A stretch of 64,000 nt of DNA from Streptomyces scopuliridis RB72. GTDB lineage: Bacteria; Actinomycetota; Actinomycetes; Streptomycetales; Streptomycetaceae. The notes beneath the pieces are model-generated. The model did no database searches. It worked only from the letters and a program-made list of their open reading frames with translations, and was not told where the DNA came from. The position numbers were made by a program, and so were the translations under genes. The stretch is from positions 1-64,000 of the forward strand of contig NZ_JOEI01000020.1 of the NCBI RefSeq assembly GCF_000718095.1, given 5' to 3'. Positions 54,736 through 63,858 of this stretch are shown here, in pieces (position 1 is the stretch's first letter; each line of letters opens with the position of its first letter).

Positions 54736-55419
54736 TCAGCCGCGAGCGGCCCACTGGTAGAGCTGTTCGGGGCGTCCACCGCCGTAGCGCAGGGACCTGG
54801 TCACCAGTTCCTGGGCGACCAGATGTTCGAGATAGCGGCGGGCGGTGACACGTGACAGCCCAGCGGCCTCCGCGACATTCGTTGAGGACAGTGGCCGTCC
54901 GGCGTCGCGAACCACACGTGCGACGGCCCTCCAGGAATCCCTCGTCAGTCCTTTGGGCAGTGGTTCGCTACGCGAGCCGCGCAATGTGGCGAACAACAGG
55001 TCCACATCCTGCTGCGCCGCGAGTCCCCTGCTCGACGTCAGGCGCTGCCGGTACTCGGCGTACCGTTCGAGCCTCTCGCGCAACGAACTGGGCATGAACG
55101 GCTTTATCAAGTACTGCGTCACTCCGTGGGCGATGGCGTGGTGAATCGTCTCCACATCGCGGGCGGAGGTGACCGCTATGACGTCCACCGACCGGCCGGC
55201 GCCGGAGTGCAGAGAACGGCACACGTCGAGGCCGTTCATGTCCGGCAGGCCGAAATCGAGCAGAATGAGGTCGGGGCGGTTACGCCCTATGAAGCGCAGT
55301 GCCTCCCTGCCGGAATGCGCGATTCCCGCGGGTTCGAAACCTTGGACCGTTGCCACGAAACCGAGGTGGGCCGCCGCCAGGGTCGGATCGTCTTCGACGA
55401 CGAGGGTCCTGATCATCAT
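54736..55419 (-). CDS. CitB/DcuR-type response regulator
   Basis: This 227-residue regulator has a receiver (LVVEDDPTLAAAH; phospho-Asp in LILLDFGLPDMNG; Lys in YLIKPF) and a C-terminal helix-turn-helix (RPLSSTNVAEAAGLSRVTARRYLEHLVAQELVTRSLRYGGGRPEQLYQW) of the CitB family. It is the first gene of the operon with its kinase and is divergent from three tandem PstS-like binding proteins, the likely regulon. Confidence 0.92.
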   Translation of the reverse strand: MMIRTLVVEDDPTLAAAHLGFVATVQGFEPAGIAHSGREALRFIGRNRPDLILLDFGLPDMNGLDVCRSLHSGAGRSVDVIAVTSARDVETIHHAIAHGVTQYLIKPFMPSSLRERLERYAEYRQRLTSSRGLAAQQDVDLLFATLRGSRSEPLPKGLTRDSWRAVARVVRDAGRPLSSTNVAEAAGLSRVTARRYLEHLVAQELVTRSLRYGGGRPEQLYQWAARG

Positions 55420-55806
55420 CGGGCCGTTCCGCGGATAACCATTACGACCACAACCGCCTCTTCCCGCCGGCTCGGCGGCGATGCTGCATGGCGTCCCACC
55501 CTTTGCGAAGGGAGATCAGCGGGGCAACCGTGGACGTTACAACGGTGTCTCGCGGTCGGCAAGACACCAGGAGGACAACTCGCCGCGTTCGCGTCCGCGC
55601 CGGTGGTGGAGGTAGCGGTACGCCATGGCCGCGGCGGTCCGGAACCGCTCGTACGGTGTGGGATCACTGGTCGCTCGACCAATAGGACCACAAGGAGGAC
55701 GCCAACTGCCGCTCGCGCCACACTCCGTTGTGTCAGACAGAGATCGGGCAGAGAGCGAGTCGCCTTGATCCGCTTTCGACAGACGATTTGCGACGGAGGT
55801 TCTGCA
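55420..55806. other. Divergent promoter region between two-component system and binding-protein genes
   Basis: No gene is supported in these 387 nt. Related short strings recur (ACCAGGAGGACAA near 55568, ACCACAAGGAGGACG near 55687), as might regulator half-sites, but I cannot define an operator. GGAGG sits just before the ATG at 55807. Confidence 0.4.
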
Positions 55807-57129
55807 ATGACGCAGTTCACCGTGCCACGCCGCACGGGCACCGCGGCTCGGCGCCCGAGGCGCAGGCGGGGGCGGGATCCGATGCGAAGGCTCGCATGGG
55901 TGTTCCCGGCCGTGGTGATGCTGGCCTTGACCGGTTGTACGAGTTCGTCTCAGCCTTCCGCGGCGCAGTCGGCCTCTTCGACTGCCCAGCCGGGCAAGGC
56001 GACTCTCAACTGCGACGACCCCAAGTACCGTGATCCGAACTCCAAGGACCCACTGGCAGAGCAGTGTGCCCGGATCAAGTCGGTGACCTCCAAGGGCGCG
56101 CAGATCCACTACACCAAGAAGTTCGACTTGAGCGGGCTGCCCACGTACAAGCCCCAACACATGGTCTCCGGGACGATCCGGCAGTCCGGGAACAACTACC
56201 TCGGCGACAGCCCGGTGGCCAAGCGCTGGGAGAAGGCGTTCCAGAAGTATCAGCCGGACGTCACGTTCCAGGACAATCTCGTCAGCTCCGCCGTTGGTAT
56301 TCCCAGTCTGTACACCGGAACCGCGGACGTGGCTCCCATGGGCCGGGAAATCCTCTGGGACGAACTCCAGGGATACCAGCGCCAGTTCAACTCCCAGCCA
56401 CTCGAAGTCACCGTCACCACCGGCTCGTACGACGTGACGGGCTGGACCAACGCGCTCGCGGTCTTCGTCAACAAGGCCAACCCCCTCTCGAAACTGTCGT
56501 TCTCGCAGATTGACGGGGTCTTCGGTGCGGCGCGAACCGGAGTCTGGGACGGCCAGAAATGGGATCCGACGAAGGTGCGGGGGGCGGACAAGAACATCCG
56601 GACCTGGGGACAGCTCGGACTGACCGGCGACTGGGCCGACAAGCCGATCCACGTGTACGGCTACACACCCGAATACCACTTCGGGAATTTCGTCGCCAAG
56701 GAGGCGATGCAGGGCAGTTCATCCTGGAACGAGAACATCAAGCAGTTCGCCAACTTCACCCGGCCGGACGGTTCGCTCGCGATCGCCGGCGATGTCTTCA
56801 TGGACGAACTCGCGAAAGATCCCTACGGAATCGCCTACTCCGGCATCGACTTCCTCAAGCCGGGCACCAAGGCCTTGCCTCTCTCCCGGGAGGATGGCGG
56901 GCCTTTTGTGTCCATGAGTCTGGACACCGTACAGGACCGCAGTTACCCCCTGACTCGAAGCACCTACTACTACTTGATCAAGGGGCAGGACGGGAAGCCC
57001 GATCCCAAGGTAAAGGAGTTCCTCCGGTTCATTCTCAGCCGGGAGGGACAGCAGATCATCATGGAAGACGGGAAATATCTGCCTCTGACACCGAAGGTGG
57101 CGCGGAAGCAACTGGCAAAGCTGAACTGA
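55807..57129 (+). CDS. PstS-like substrate-binding lipoprotein (1 of 3)
   Basis: This 440-residue protein has a basic N-terminus and a lipobox (VMLALTGC, Cys44), so it is membrane-anchored outside the cell. The body resembles the type 2 periplasmic binding fold of phosphate-binding PstS (SGTIRQSGNNYLGDSPVAKRWEKAFQKYQPDVTF; GIPSLYTGTADVAPMGREI; NKANPLSKLSFSQIDGVFGAARTG; EFLRFILSREGQQII). The PstS phosphate-loop serines are not clearly preserved, so the ligand may differ. Two paralogues follow with only 26 and 25 nt between genes. No permease or ATPase is nearby. Confidence 0.85.
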   Translation: MTQFTVPRRTGTAARRPRRRRGRDPMRRLAWVFPAVVMLALTGCTSSSQPSAAQSASSTAQPGKATLNCDDPKYRDPNSKDPLAEQCARIKSVTSKGAQIHYTKKFDLSGLPTYKPQHMVSGTIRQSGNNYLGDSPVAKRWEKAFQKYQPDVTFQDNLVSSAVGIPSLYTGTADVAPMGREILWDELQGYQRQFNSQPLEVTVTTGSYDVTGWTNALAVFVNKANPLSKLSFSQIDGVFGAARTGVWDGQKWDPTKVRGADKNIRTWGQLGLTGDWADKPIHVYGYTPEYHFGNFVAKEAMQGSSSWNENIKQFANFTRPDGSLAIAGDVFMDELAKDPYGIAYSGIDFLKPGTKALPLSREDGGPFVSMSLDTVQDRSYPLTRSTYYYLIKGQDGKPDPKVKEFLRFILSREGQQIIMEDGKYLPLTPKVARKQLAKLN

Positions 57130-57155
57130 GCCCCGGCGAATCACAAGGAGGCGGA

Positions 57156-58412
57156 GTGACCACGCGCAAGACGATCTGGGGGCTCCTGGTGCCGATCGGG
57201 CTCACCACGGCTCTCATTGCCGGGTGTACGAGTGGCGCACGGGACGACCCCAAGGCTGAACGGAGCAGCGCGGCAGCCGACGACAAGGTCGATGTCGACT
57301 GTGACGCCCCCGAATTGAAGGACCCGAACTCGACCGATCCCATGGCCGAGCAATGTGCGCGGCAGCGCAAGATCGCCAAGAAGCGGGAAAAGGTCTTCTA
57401 CCACCAGAAGTTCGATCTGAGCGGGCTGGGGTCCTACGAACCGGAGCAGAAGGTGTCCGGAACCATCCGGCAGTGGGGCAACAACTATCTGGCGGACAGC
57501 ACGATCGCCAGGCGGTGGGAGAGCGCCTTCCGCAAGTATCACCCCGGCGTGAAGTTCGAGGACAACCTCACGACGTCCGCCGTCGGGATACCCGGTCTCT
57601 ACACCGGCAGGGCGGATCTCGCTCCCCTGGGACGTGAGATGTTGTGGGACGAAATTCAGGCATACCAGCGTCAGTTCAACGGTGCTCCCATCGAGATCAC
57701 CATGGCCACCGGGTCGTACGACGTGGCCGGCTGGACGCCGGCGCTCGGCGTCTGGGTCAGCGACAAGAACCCGCTGCGGAAGCTGACATTCGAGCAGCTG
57801 GACGGAGTCTTCGGAGCGGCACGTACGGGCGGCTGGAACGGGCTGGACTGGAACCCCAAGGCAGCGCGCGGACCCGAGAAGAACATCCGCACCTGGGGTC
57901 AGCTCGGACTGACGGGAAAATGGAAGAACAAACCGATCAACGTGTACGGATACACATCGGAGTACCACTTCGGTGACTTCTTCTCGCAGAAAGTCCTCGG
58001 CGGCAGCTCCAAGTACAACGAGAACATCACGGAGTACGTCAACCAGGCACAGCGGGACGGCTCCCTGGCCAGCGCCGGCGACCTCTTCATGAAGGACCTC
58101 GCCGCCGATCCGTACGGGATCGCCTACGCCGCGATCACCTACCGGAAGCCGGGAAACAAGGCGGTGGCGTTGTCCGCGAAGCCCGGTGCCCCGTTCGTCG
58201 AGCCGACGATCGGCACCGTCCAGAACAGGAGCTTTCCGCTCACCAGAAGCGTCTACTACTACCTCACTCCGGGGAAGCTGAAAGATCCGAAGATCAAGGA
58301 GTTCCTCCGCTTCGTCCTCAGCCGTGAGGGCCAGCAGATCATCCAGGCCGATGGAAAATACCTGCCGCTGACCGCGGAACTCGCCAGGGAGCAGCTCCAG
58401 AAGATTTCCTAG
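57156..58412 (+). CDS. PstS-like substrate-binding lipoprotein (2 of 3)
   Basis: This 418-residue lipoprotein has signal VPIGLTTALIAGC with Cys24. It is a close paralogue of the first: DPNSTDPMAEQCAR against DPNSKDPLAEQCAR, GVFGAARTGGWNG, KNIRTWGQLGLTGKWKNKPINVYGYTSEYHFG. The GTG start at 57156 follows AAGGAGG. Sequence divergence in the loops suggests a related but distinct ligand, or division of labour between copies. Confidence 0.85.
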   Translation: MTTRKTIWGLLVPIGLTTALIAGCTSGARDDPKAERSSAAADDKVDVDCDAPELKDPNSTDPMAEQCARQRKIAKKREKVFYHQKFDLSGLGSYEPEQKVSGTIRQWGNNYLADSTIARRWESAFRKYHPGVKFEDNLTTSAVGIPGLYTGRADLAPLGREMLWDEIQAYQRQFNGAPIEITMATGSYDVAGWTPALGVWVSDKNPLRKLTFEQLDGVFGAARTGGWNGLDWNPKAARGPEKNIRTWGQLGLTGKWKNKPINVYGYTSEYHFGDFFSQKVLGGSSKYNENITEYVNQAQRDGSLASAGDLFMKDLAADPYGIAYAAITYRKPGNKAVALSAKPGAPFVEPTIGTVQNRSFPLTRSVYYYLTPGKLKDPKIKEFLRFVLSREGQQIIQADGKYLPLTAELAREQLQKIS

Positions 58413-58437
58413 GTCTCCTCGGACGGAAAGGACTCAT

Positions 58438-59595
58438 ATGCCTGCAGCGAAGCAGGGAGACGGGCACACCGGAATCAGTCGCAGGGCGATGGTCGGCGCA
58501 ACGGCAGCCGGTCTGGCCGGCATCGGGTTGGCGCCTCCCGCGAACGCGGCCCCGCGAGCGACATCGGCCTCGGCGCTCGACGCCTTGGTTGCCGAACTGC
58601 CGCCGTATGAACCGGAGACGAAGGTCATCGGAGGCATCAGGATATTCGGCAGCTTCCTCAAGGGGAATGTGGAGGTCTGGGAAAAGGGCTTCCTCAAGCA
58701 TCACCCGGAGGCCGAGTTCGCCCATAACTTCACCACCAGTAGCGAAGGCGCGATGGCGGGGCTCTACACCGGGCTCTCGGACGTCGCGCCGGCCGGGGAC
58801 GACGCCAAGATCACGGACATGATGCCGTACTACAACGTCTTCCGGCATCTGCCAGTCGAGGTCTCGGTCGCCACCGGGGGCTACGAGGCCAGAGGCACTC
58901 TTTGGGCCATCCCGATCGTGGTGCACAAGGACAACCCCATCCGCCGGCTTTCTCTGCGGCAACTCGCCGGAATCTTCGGAGCGGAGCGCACCGGCGGCTG
59001 GGAAGGCATCCTCTATACCGCCAAGTACGCCCGTCATCCGCGCGAGAACATCCGGACCTGGGGCGAACTCGGGCTGCGCGGCGAGTGGGCGGAGCGGCCC
59101 ATCCAGACCTACGGGTACTGCGCCCCCGGATTCACGTACTACTTTCAGCGCAAACTGTTCCACCACTCGGACAAGTGGAACCCCAACTTCCGTCAGTACG
59201 TCGAGGCGAAGGAGGCCCCCGACGACGACCTCGGCAAGGCCGTCGCCAGCGAACGCATGCTGGAGGAGCTGTCCGAGGACAAGTACGGCATTGCCTGGGC
59301 CGCCCTCATGCACACCAAGAACTACCCCAACGTCAGGCCGCTCGCCCTGGCGGTCGGGGACGGCGGACCGTACGTACCGCTCACACCGGAGACCGTACGC
59401 GACCGCACGTACCCCCTGATCCGCGATGCCTACTTCTATCTCAACCGGGCACCGGGGAAGCCGCTCGACCCCAAGGTCCGGGAGTTCATGCGCTACATCC
59501 TGAGCCGCGAAGGCCAGCGTGACATCGTGGAGCACGGCATCTACAACCCCCTCACACCGCAGGCACTGCGCGAACAGCGACAGAAGCTCGACTGA
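58438..59595 (+). CDS. PstS-like binding protein with Tat-type signal (3 of 3)
   Basis: This 385-residue protein shares the fold and several blocks with the first two (ENIRTWGELGLRGEWAERPIQTYGY, PLDPKVREFMRYILSREGQRDIVE) but is more diverged. The N-terminus reads ISRRAMVGATAAGLAGIGLAPPANAA, a twin-arginine signal without lipobox, so it should be exported folded and released or held at the wall. Having both anchored and soluble forms in one operon is unusual. Confidence 0.83.
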   Translation: MPAAKQGDGHTGISRRAMVGATAAGLAGIGLAPPANAAPRATSASALDALVAELPPYEPETKVIGGIRIFGSFLKGNVEVWEKGFLKHHPEAEFAHNFTTSSEGAMAGLYTGLSDVAPAGDDAKITDMMPYYNVFRHLPVEVSVATGGYEARGTLWAIPIVVHKDNPIRRLSLRQLAGIFGAERTGGWEGILYTAKYARHPRENIRTWGELGLRGEWAERPIQTYGYCAPGFTYYFQRKLFHHSDKWNPNFRQYVEAKEAPDDDLGKAVASERMLEELSEDKYGIAWAALMHTKNYPNVRPLALAVGDGGPYVPLTPETVRDRTYPLIRDAYFYLNRAPGKPLDPKVREFMRYILSREGQRDIVEHGIYNPLTPQALREQRQKLD

Positions 59596-59990
59596 CCGTC
59601 TGACCGTCATGTGGTGTGTGGTGACCGCCGCCTGGGGCAGTCACCACAGCCGCGCCGAGTCGGAGGCCGGTTCGGCGTGGCCGGCGCGTCGAGGTGGCTC
59701 GCGACGCCGCCGCGGAGGCCGCGGTCGTCTTGGCCGACGATTTCCCCACCCCCGTTATCCACAACCGTGCTCGGGAGAAATCGCATCTGTATAGCCTGAG
59801 TTGGCTGCGGCGCGGCCGGTCCGCGCCGCGCCTGGCGGAGAACTCGCCGGGCCGGCCGACTCCTTGGCGCCTTCGCTCCGCACCGGGACCGCCGCCGCGG
59901 AGGTGTACGGGCTGGCCTTGGAGACACTGTCGGCCGCCTACGGCGACCTGGGCGCATACGAGCAGGCCGTGCGCGCACAGGAAGCGGCAC
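59596..59990 (+). other. Gap with possible TPR-protein remnant
   Basis: No intact gene is found. Near 59895-60000 one frame reads AEVYGLALETLSAAYGDLGAYEQAVRAQEAAHVA, typical of a tetratricopeptide repeat, but it lacks a proper start and continues into the next gene in another frame. It is probably the decayed end of a TPR protein. A single TTATCCACA occurs at 59755-59763. Confidence 0.35.
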
Positions 59991-60662
59991 ATGTCGCTGT
60001 CGCCCGGTGGTCCAGCCGGGACCGAAGTCCCGGTGCTGGAGCCGGGCGACAACACGGCGACTGAGTGCCCGCGCACCAGGGCGCCGCATCACTGGAGGAC
60101 CGTCCTGCCAATCGCGGCCGTCGTGCTGGCCATCCTCCTCGCCGGACTGGGAACGTGGTGGGCGACCGCACCGCCGTTCCGCCCGGACGACGACAAGGGC
60201 GACCCCCAGGGGCTATCGCGGGACCAGACGCCCGGCCGGGCGAAATGGCCGCTGATCCGCGAAGGCGACCGAGGCGGGAGGGTGTTCGTCGTACAGCACC
60301 TGCTCGCCGAGCACGGCTACCCGCTGAACCCCGACGGCATCTTCGGGAGGATCACCAAGACCGAGGTGAAGAAACTGCAGCGCCGCGCCGCGCTGCTCCC
60401 CGATGGCGAGGTGGGACCGGACACCTGGCCACACCTGATCGTCCTGGTCGACTCACGCTCGAAAGGACATGCCGTCGAAGCGTTACAGATCCTCCTGCAC
60501 TACGCGGGGCACCGGACCAGCATCACGGGTGACTTCACAGCCGCTACGGGGGAGTCCCTCAAGAACTTTCAGGGCTCCAACGAACTGCCGGTCACCGGCG
60601 TCGCCGACGAAGGGACATGGCTGCTGCTGGTGACCTCGCAACGGCCCGCCATCCACTCCTAG
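59991..60662 (+). CDS. Membrane-anchored protein with two peptidoglycan-binding domains and a TTA codon
   Basis: This 223-residue protein has a cytoplasmic N-terminus, one TM helix (about 37-60: VLPIAAVVLAILLAGLGTWWA), and an outer part with two peptidoglycan_binding_1-type repeats (VFVVQHLLAEHGYPLNPDGIFGRITKTEVKKLQRR...VGPDTW; VEALQILLHYAG...TGDFTAATGESLKNFQ...TGVADEGTW). It should bind the cell wall. Leu165 is a TTA codon (60483-60485), so full translation needs the bldA tRNA, linking it to development. ATG 59991 follows AGGAAG. It has no catalytic domain. Confidence 0.8.
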   Translation: MSLSPGGPAGTEVPVLEPGDNTATECPRTRAPHHWRTVLPIAAVVLAILLAGLGTWWATAPPFRPDDDKGDPQGLSRDQTPGRAKWPLIREGDRGGRVFVVQHLLAEHGYPLNPDGIFGRITKTEVKKLQRRAALLPDGEVGPDTWPHLIVLVDSRSKGHAVEALQILLHYAGHRTSITGDFTAATGESLKNFQGSNELPVTGVADEGTWLLLVTSQRPAIHS

Positions 60663-60704
60663 AAGCCGGCATCCGATACGCCCTCAGGCCTCGGGACGGA
60701 ATCC

Positions 60705-62453
60705 CTAGGGACCCGCGTGCACCTGGCAGGCCCACAGGCTCGGGGTCCGGGGATACGTGTCACGCAGCGCGCACACGGCGGAGTGCAGGGCCTCGGCCGT
60801 CCGGTCGACGTCCAGCGCGCCGTCGCCCGTGCTCAGGGCCTCGTACACGCCTCGGGCGACACCGGCTCCGATCGTGTCGTCGACGTGCCACAGCGAGCCG
60901 ACGACATGGGGGAAGCCCGCGATCTGGAGGGCGCTGACGATGTGGACGGCCTCGTCGGCGAGTTCGGGGCTGGTCCGCAGGGTGTCGCAGGCGGAGAGGT
61001 AGGCGAGCCGGACCGACGGCAGCCGGAGCCGGGCGAGGTCGCGGACGGTCAGTGGGCGTTCGGTGTGATCGTGCAGGACGAGCCGGCTGCCGGACGGGCG
61101 CTCAAGATCCCCCAGGGCGTGGCAGGCGAAGTGCGCATACGCGTGCCGGGGCAGGGCGGAGACCACAGCGGAGTGGGTGGCGGACGCGCCGGTCAGCACT
61201 TCGGGTCCGGGCAGCAGCCGGGCAAGGTGTTCGGCCTCGCGGTGCGCGGCGGGCAGTGATGCGAGGCCGGCGGCGTCGCCGACGGCGACGATGAGCGCGC
61301 CGGTGCCCGCCGGGCGGGCGGCGCGTTGCCTGGCGTGATGCAGCGCCCGCAGAGTCGGTGTGTACGAGGAGACGACCCGGTCCAACGCACCGGGCGCACC
61401 CTCCTGGGGGGTCGCGGCGTGCAGTGGCAGGGTGCCCAGGACGCCGCCCGGCGACCACCACACACGGGGCAACGGTCCGGCGGTGGTCGCCTGGATGCCC
61501 AGATGGTCGAGGACGGGCCCGCGCGTGCTGCCTTCTTGCTGCCGGAGCATCATCAGCGCACTCCCCAGGGCGCTGAGACAGTGGGCCAGATGCGGGCTTC
61601 CCGGCGGCAGTTGGGCCAGTACGTCACGCGCGATACCGACCGCCTCGCGCAGGTCCTCCGGGTCGTACGACTGCCGGTATCGCTCCAGGAGCTGGATGCC
61701 CAGATCGCTGAGGGCGAGGAGCCGGTCCGGGGAGTCGGACGGGGTTCCCTTGAGCACACGGTGGCCGAACCGGACCCGGTCGACGCCCAGTTCCCCGAAC
61801 GGCCAGGTCGTCCCGGCGAGGGCCACCGCGCAGGACAGACCGTCGAGCCGGACCGTGGAGGCGGGGTCGTCGTCCGGTGTCGCGAGGACGGCGAGGCTGC
61901 CGTACCCGATCGCGGCGGCGAGGCTCACCTCGCGCGAGGGTGTCGTGGCGCCGTACCTCGCTGCCAACTCGTAGAGCGCGAGGACGTCTTCGGAGGCATC
62001 CGGCGGCGGATTGCGCTGTTGCCCCTCCGCTGCGAGTACGAACGCGGCGCACTCCGCCGCCCACTCGGCGGGACCATCGGCGTTCGCCGGGTCGGGGCGC
62101 GCGGCAGGATCGATACCCGCGAAGCCCGCCGCCAACTCCGGTGGCACGAGCCGTGGATCAACCACCCACACCGGAAAGAGCAGCGTTCCGGCCATGCTCC
62201 CGTGGACGCGGCTGTGATCCTCCGAGTCGTCCGCCGCGCGGGCGCCGCAGAGCCAGCCGGCCGCGTGCCGGGCCTCCATGTCGGTCCTCATGTCGGCGGC
62301 CCGCAGCAGTGCCCGAAGTTCGGCATCCGCCTCGTCGCCGAACACGGCGTCCCTGTTCACACGCCCGTCCGCGGTCGCGGACCGCGTGACGCGATCACGG
62401 ATCGCCCGGACCAGCCGGTCCCGATCGTCCCGCACGTTGCCGAACTCTCCCAT
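60705..62453 (-). CDS. CHAT-domain (caspase-like) protein
   Basis: This 582-residue protein has an N-terminal helical region (residues 1-270, with ALYELAARYG and VSLAAAIGYGSLAVL resembling TPR-like or adaptor helices). The C-terminal CHAT peptidase domain contains LPAAHREAEHLARLLPG, the catalytic His in YAHFACHALGD (His445) and the catalytic Cys in LAYLSACDT (Cys489), then GFPHVVGSLWHVDD. The His-Cys dyad is intact. Such proteins cleave partner proteins in conflict or signalling systems. ATG 62453 follows GGAG; longer starts lack one. It is divergent from a Cys/His-rich small protein and a membrane protein. Confidence 0.87.
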   Translation of the reverse strand: MGEFGNVRDDRDRLVRAIRDRVTRSATADGRVNRDAVFGDEADAELRALLRAADMRTDMEARHAAGWLCGARAADDSEDHSRVHGSMAGTLLFPVWVVDPRLVPPELAAGFAGIDPAARPDPANADGPAEWAAECAAFVLAAEGQQRNPPPDASEDVLALYELAARYGATTPSREVSLAAAIGYGSLAVLATPDDDPASTVRLDGLSCAVALAGTTWPFGELGVDRVRFGHRVLKGTPSDSPDRLLALSDLGIQLLERYRQSYDPEDLREAVGIARDVLAQLPPGSPHLAHCLSALGSALMMLRQQEGSTRGPVLDHLGIQATTAGPLPRVWWSPGGVLGTLPLHAATPQEGAPGALDRVVSSYTPTLRALHHARQRAARPAGTGALIVAVGDAAGLASLPAAHREAEHLARLLPGPEVLTGASATHSAVVSALPRHAYAHFACHALGDLERPSGSRLVLHDHTERPLTVRDLARLRLPSVRLAYLSACDTLRTSPELADEAVHIVSALQIAGFPHVVGSLWHVDDTIGAGVARGVYEALSTGDGALDVDRTAEALHSAVCALRDTYPRTPSLWACQVHAGP

Positions 62454-62514
62454 GCCGACTCCGCCACCGTCGCGACCAACCTCAACTGCGGTCATTCTGC
62501 GGCATACTTGACGC

Positions 62515-62910
62515 ATGACGGTACAGCCCGACGGCTCGGCACCGGCCCGGAGGACAGCGGCGCTGTGCGCCCTGCTCGGCTCGTCGGACCAGGTGCGGCG
62601 GCTGCCCGAGATCCAGGCGGCGGCCCAGCGCGCGCTGACCGCGCTGCTGGCGGGCGCGGACGCCACCGTACTGGCGGCCTGCTACGACGATCTGGACCAC
62701 GTGCTGCGCCGGGCCGGGGACGCGCGCGGGCTCCTCAACGAATCCCGAGGTGCCACCACGCCCGGCGTCGCGACGCACATCAAGGTGGCCGTGTGCCCGG
62801 GACCGGCCCGCTGCAGCCGGCTGGAACGGGCTCGCGACCTGCTGCCCGCCCCGCACTGTGCCGTCCACAACACCCGTATGCACAAACGGCGCCTGCGCCC
62901 CGACGAGTGA
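62515..62910 (+). CDS. Small Cys/His-rich protein, CHAT neighbour, unknown function
   Basis: This 131-residue protein is not a family I recognise. Residues 1-75 are helical (AALCALLGSSDQVRRLPEIQAAAQRALTALLAGADATVLAACYDDLDHVLRRAG). The C-terminal part has VCPGPARC and HCAVHNTRMHKRR, a spacing that could bind zinc, and a basic end. No ribosome site precedes ATG 62515, but CATACT stands about 7 nt upstream, so a leaderless transcript is plausible. It faces the CHAT gene across about 60 bp. A role as adaptor or substrate of the CHAT protease is a guess. Confidence 0.65.
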   Translation: MTVQPDGSAPARRTAALCALLGSSDQVRRLPEIQAAAQRALTALLAGADATVLAACYDDLDHVLRRAGDARGLLNESRGATTPGVATHIKVAVCPGPARCSRLERARDLLPAPHCAVHNTRMHKRRLRPDE

Positions 62911-62931
62911 CCGCCCCGGGCCACCGACCCC

Positions 62932-63858
62932 ATGAACCCACTCCTCGCCACCCTGGGCGGCAAGCTCACCGAACGCTGGCTGAACCTGCTGGTGCTGCCC
63001 GGCGCGCTCTTCCTCGGCGTCACAGCCGTCGGCGCCACCCTGGGGCATCGCCACTGGCATGACGTCGACCGGCTGCGTGCCACTCTGGACGACCTCGCCG
63101 TCCGCCCCGCACTCGACCGGACAGGCACCGCCGCACTCCTGGTCGCGCTCACCCTGCTCATTGCGGCCGCGGCCTCGCTCGCCGCGCAGTTCCTCGGCGG
63201 TGCGATCGAGCAGTACTGGCTGCGTTCGGGCCGGGACCCGCTCGCGCGCGCCCTCACCGCGCGGCGTTGGCGGCGATGGAAGGAAAGGGACGAGAAGCTC
63301 ATGGACGCCATCGCGCACTCCGGCCCGACCGGTGCCGGAGCCCACGGTGCGGTGACGATCCCGAGAAACATCTGGGAGCGGGTCCAAGCCCTCACGGAGG
63401 CTCGCGACCGCATCGCGCTGCGCCCACCGACACGCCCCACCTGGTACGGCGACCGCATGCAGGCGACGGCGGACCGCGTCGAGGCCGCCTACGGTGTGGA
63501 CCTCGCCGCCCTGTGGCCGCGTCTGTGGCTGATCCTCCCCGAACCCGCCGTACGGCAGATCCAGTCGGCGCGCGACTCCTTCAGCGCCGCGGCCCGCCTC
63601 GCCGCCTGGGCCGTGGGCTATGCACTGCTCGCCTTCTGGTGGTGGCCGGCCGCGCTGGTCGCCATCGGCTGCGGGACCGTGGCCCGTTCCCGCGCCCGGA
63701 CCGCGCTGGACGCGCTCGCGGGCCTCATCGAGGCGGCCGTCGACGTACACGGCCGGGAACTGGCCACTCGCGTCGGCCTGATCGCGCCGGACGCGACGGG
63801 ACTGCTGGCCCATGACACGGGAGACGGGATGTCGGAGGTGTTCAGGAAAGCCGAGTGA
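62932..63858 (+). CDS. Multi-pass membrane protein, CHAT neighbour, unknown function
   Basis: This 308-residue protein has hydrophobic helices near residues 17-40, 65-92 and 225-250 (the last including YALLAFWWWPAALVAIG), with a basic cytoplasmic-type middle region of about 120 residues (RRWRRWKERDEKLMDAIAHSG...PRNIWERVQALTEARDRIAL). It starts 21 nt after the small protein and is probably co-transcribed. I recognise no family. In CHAT-linked systems membrane proteins are often effectors or sensors, which makes it a candidate protease target. Confidence 0.65.
   Translation: MNPLLATLGGKLTERWLNLLVLPGALFLGVTAVGATLGHRHWHDVDRLRATLDDLAVRPALDRTGTAALLVALTLLIAAAASLAAQFLGGAIEQYWLRSGRDPLARALTARRWRRWKERDEKLMDAIAHSGPTGAGAHGAVTIPRNIWERVQALTEARDRIALRPPTRPTWYGDRMQATADRVEAAYGVDLAALWPRLWLILPEPAVRQIQSARDSFSAAARLAAWAVGYALLAFWWWPAALVAIGCGTVARSRARTALDALAGLIEAAVDVHGRELATRVGLIAPDATGLLAHDTGDGMSEVFRKAE

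Noticed and set aside
59755..59763. TTATCCACA, a match to the consensus DnaA box
   Set aside because: Only one copy in a gap, with no cluster of boxes, so not an origin; likely chance.
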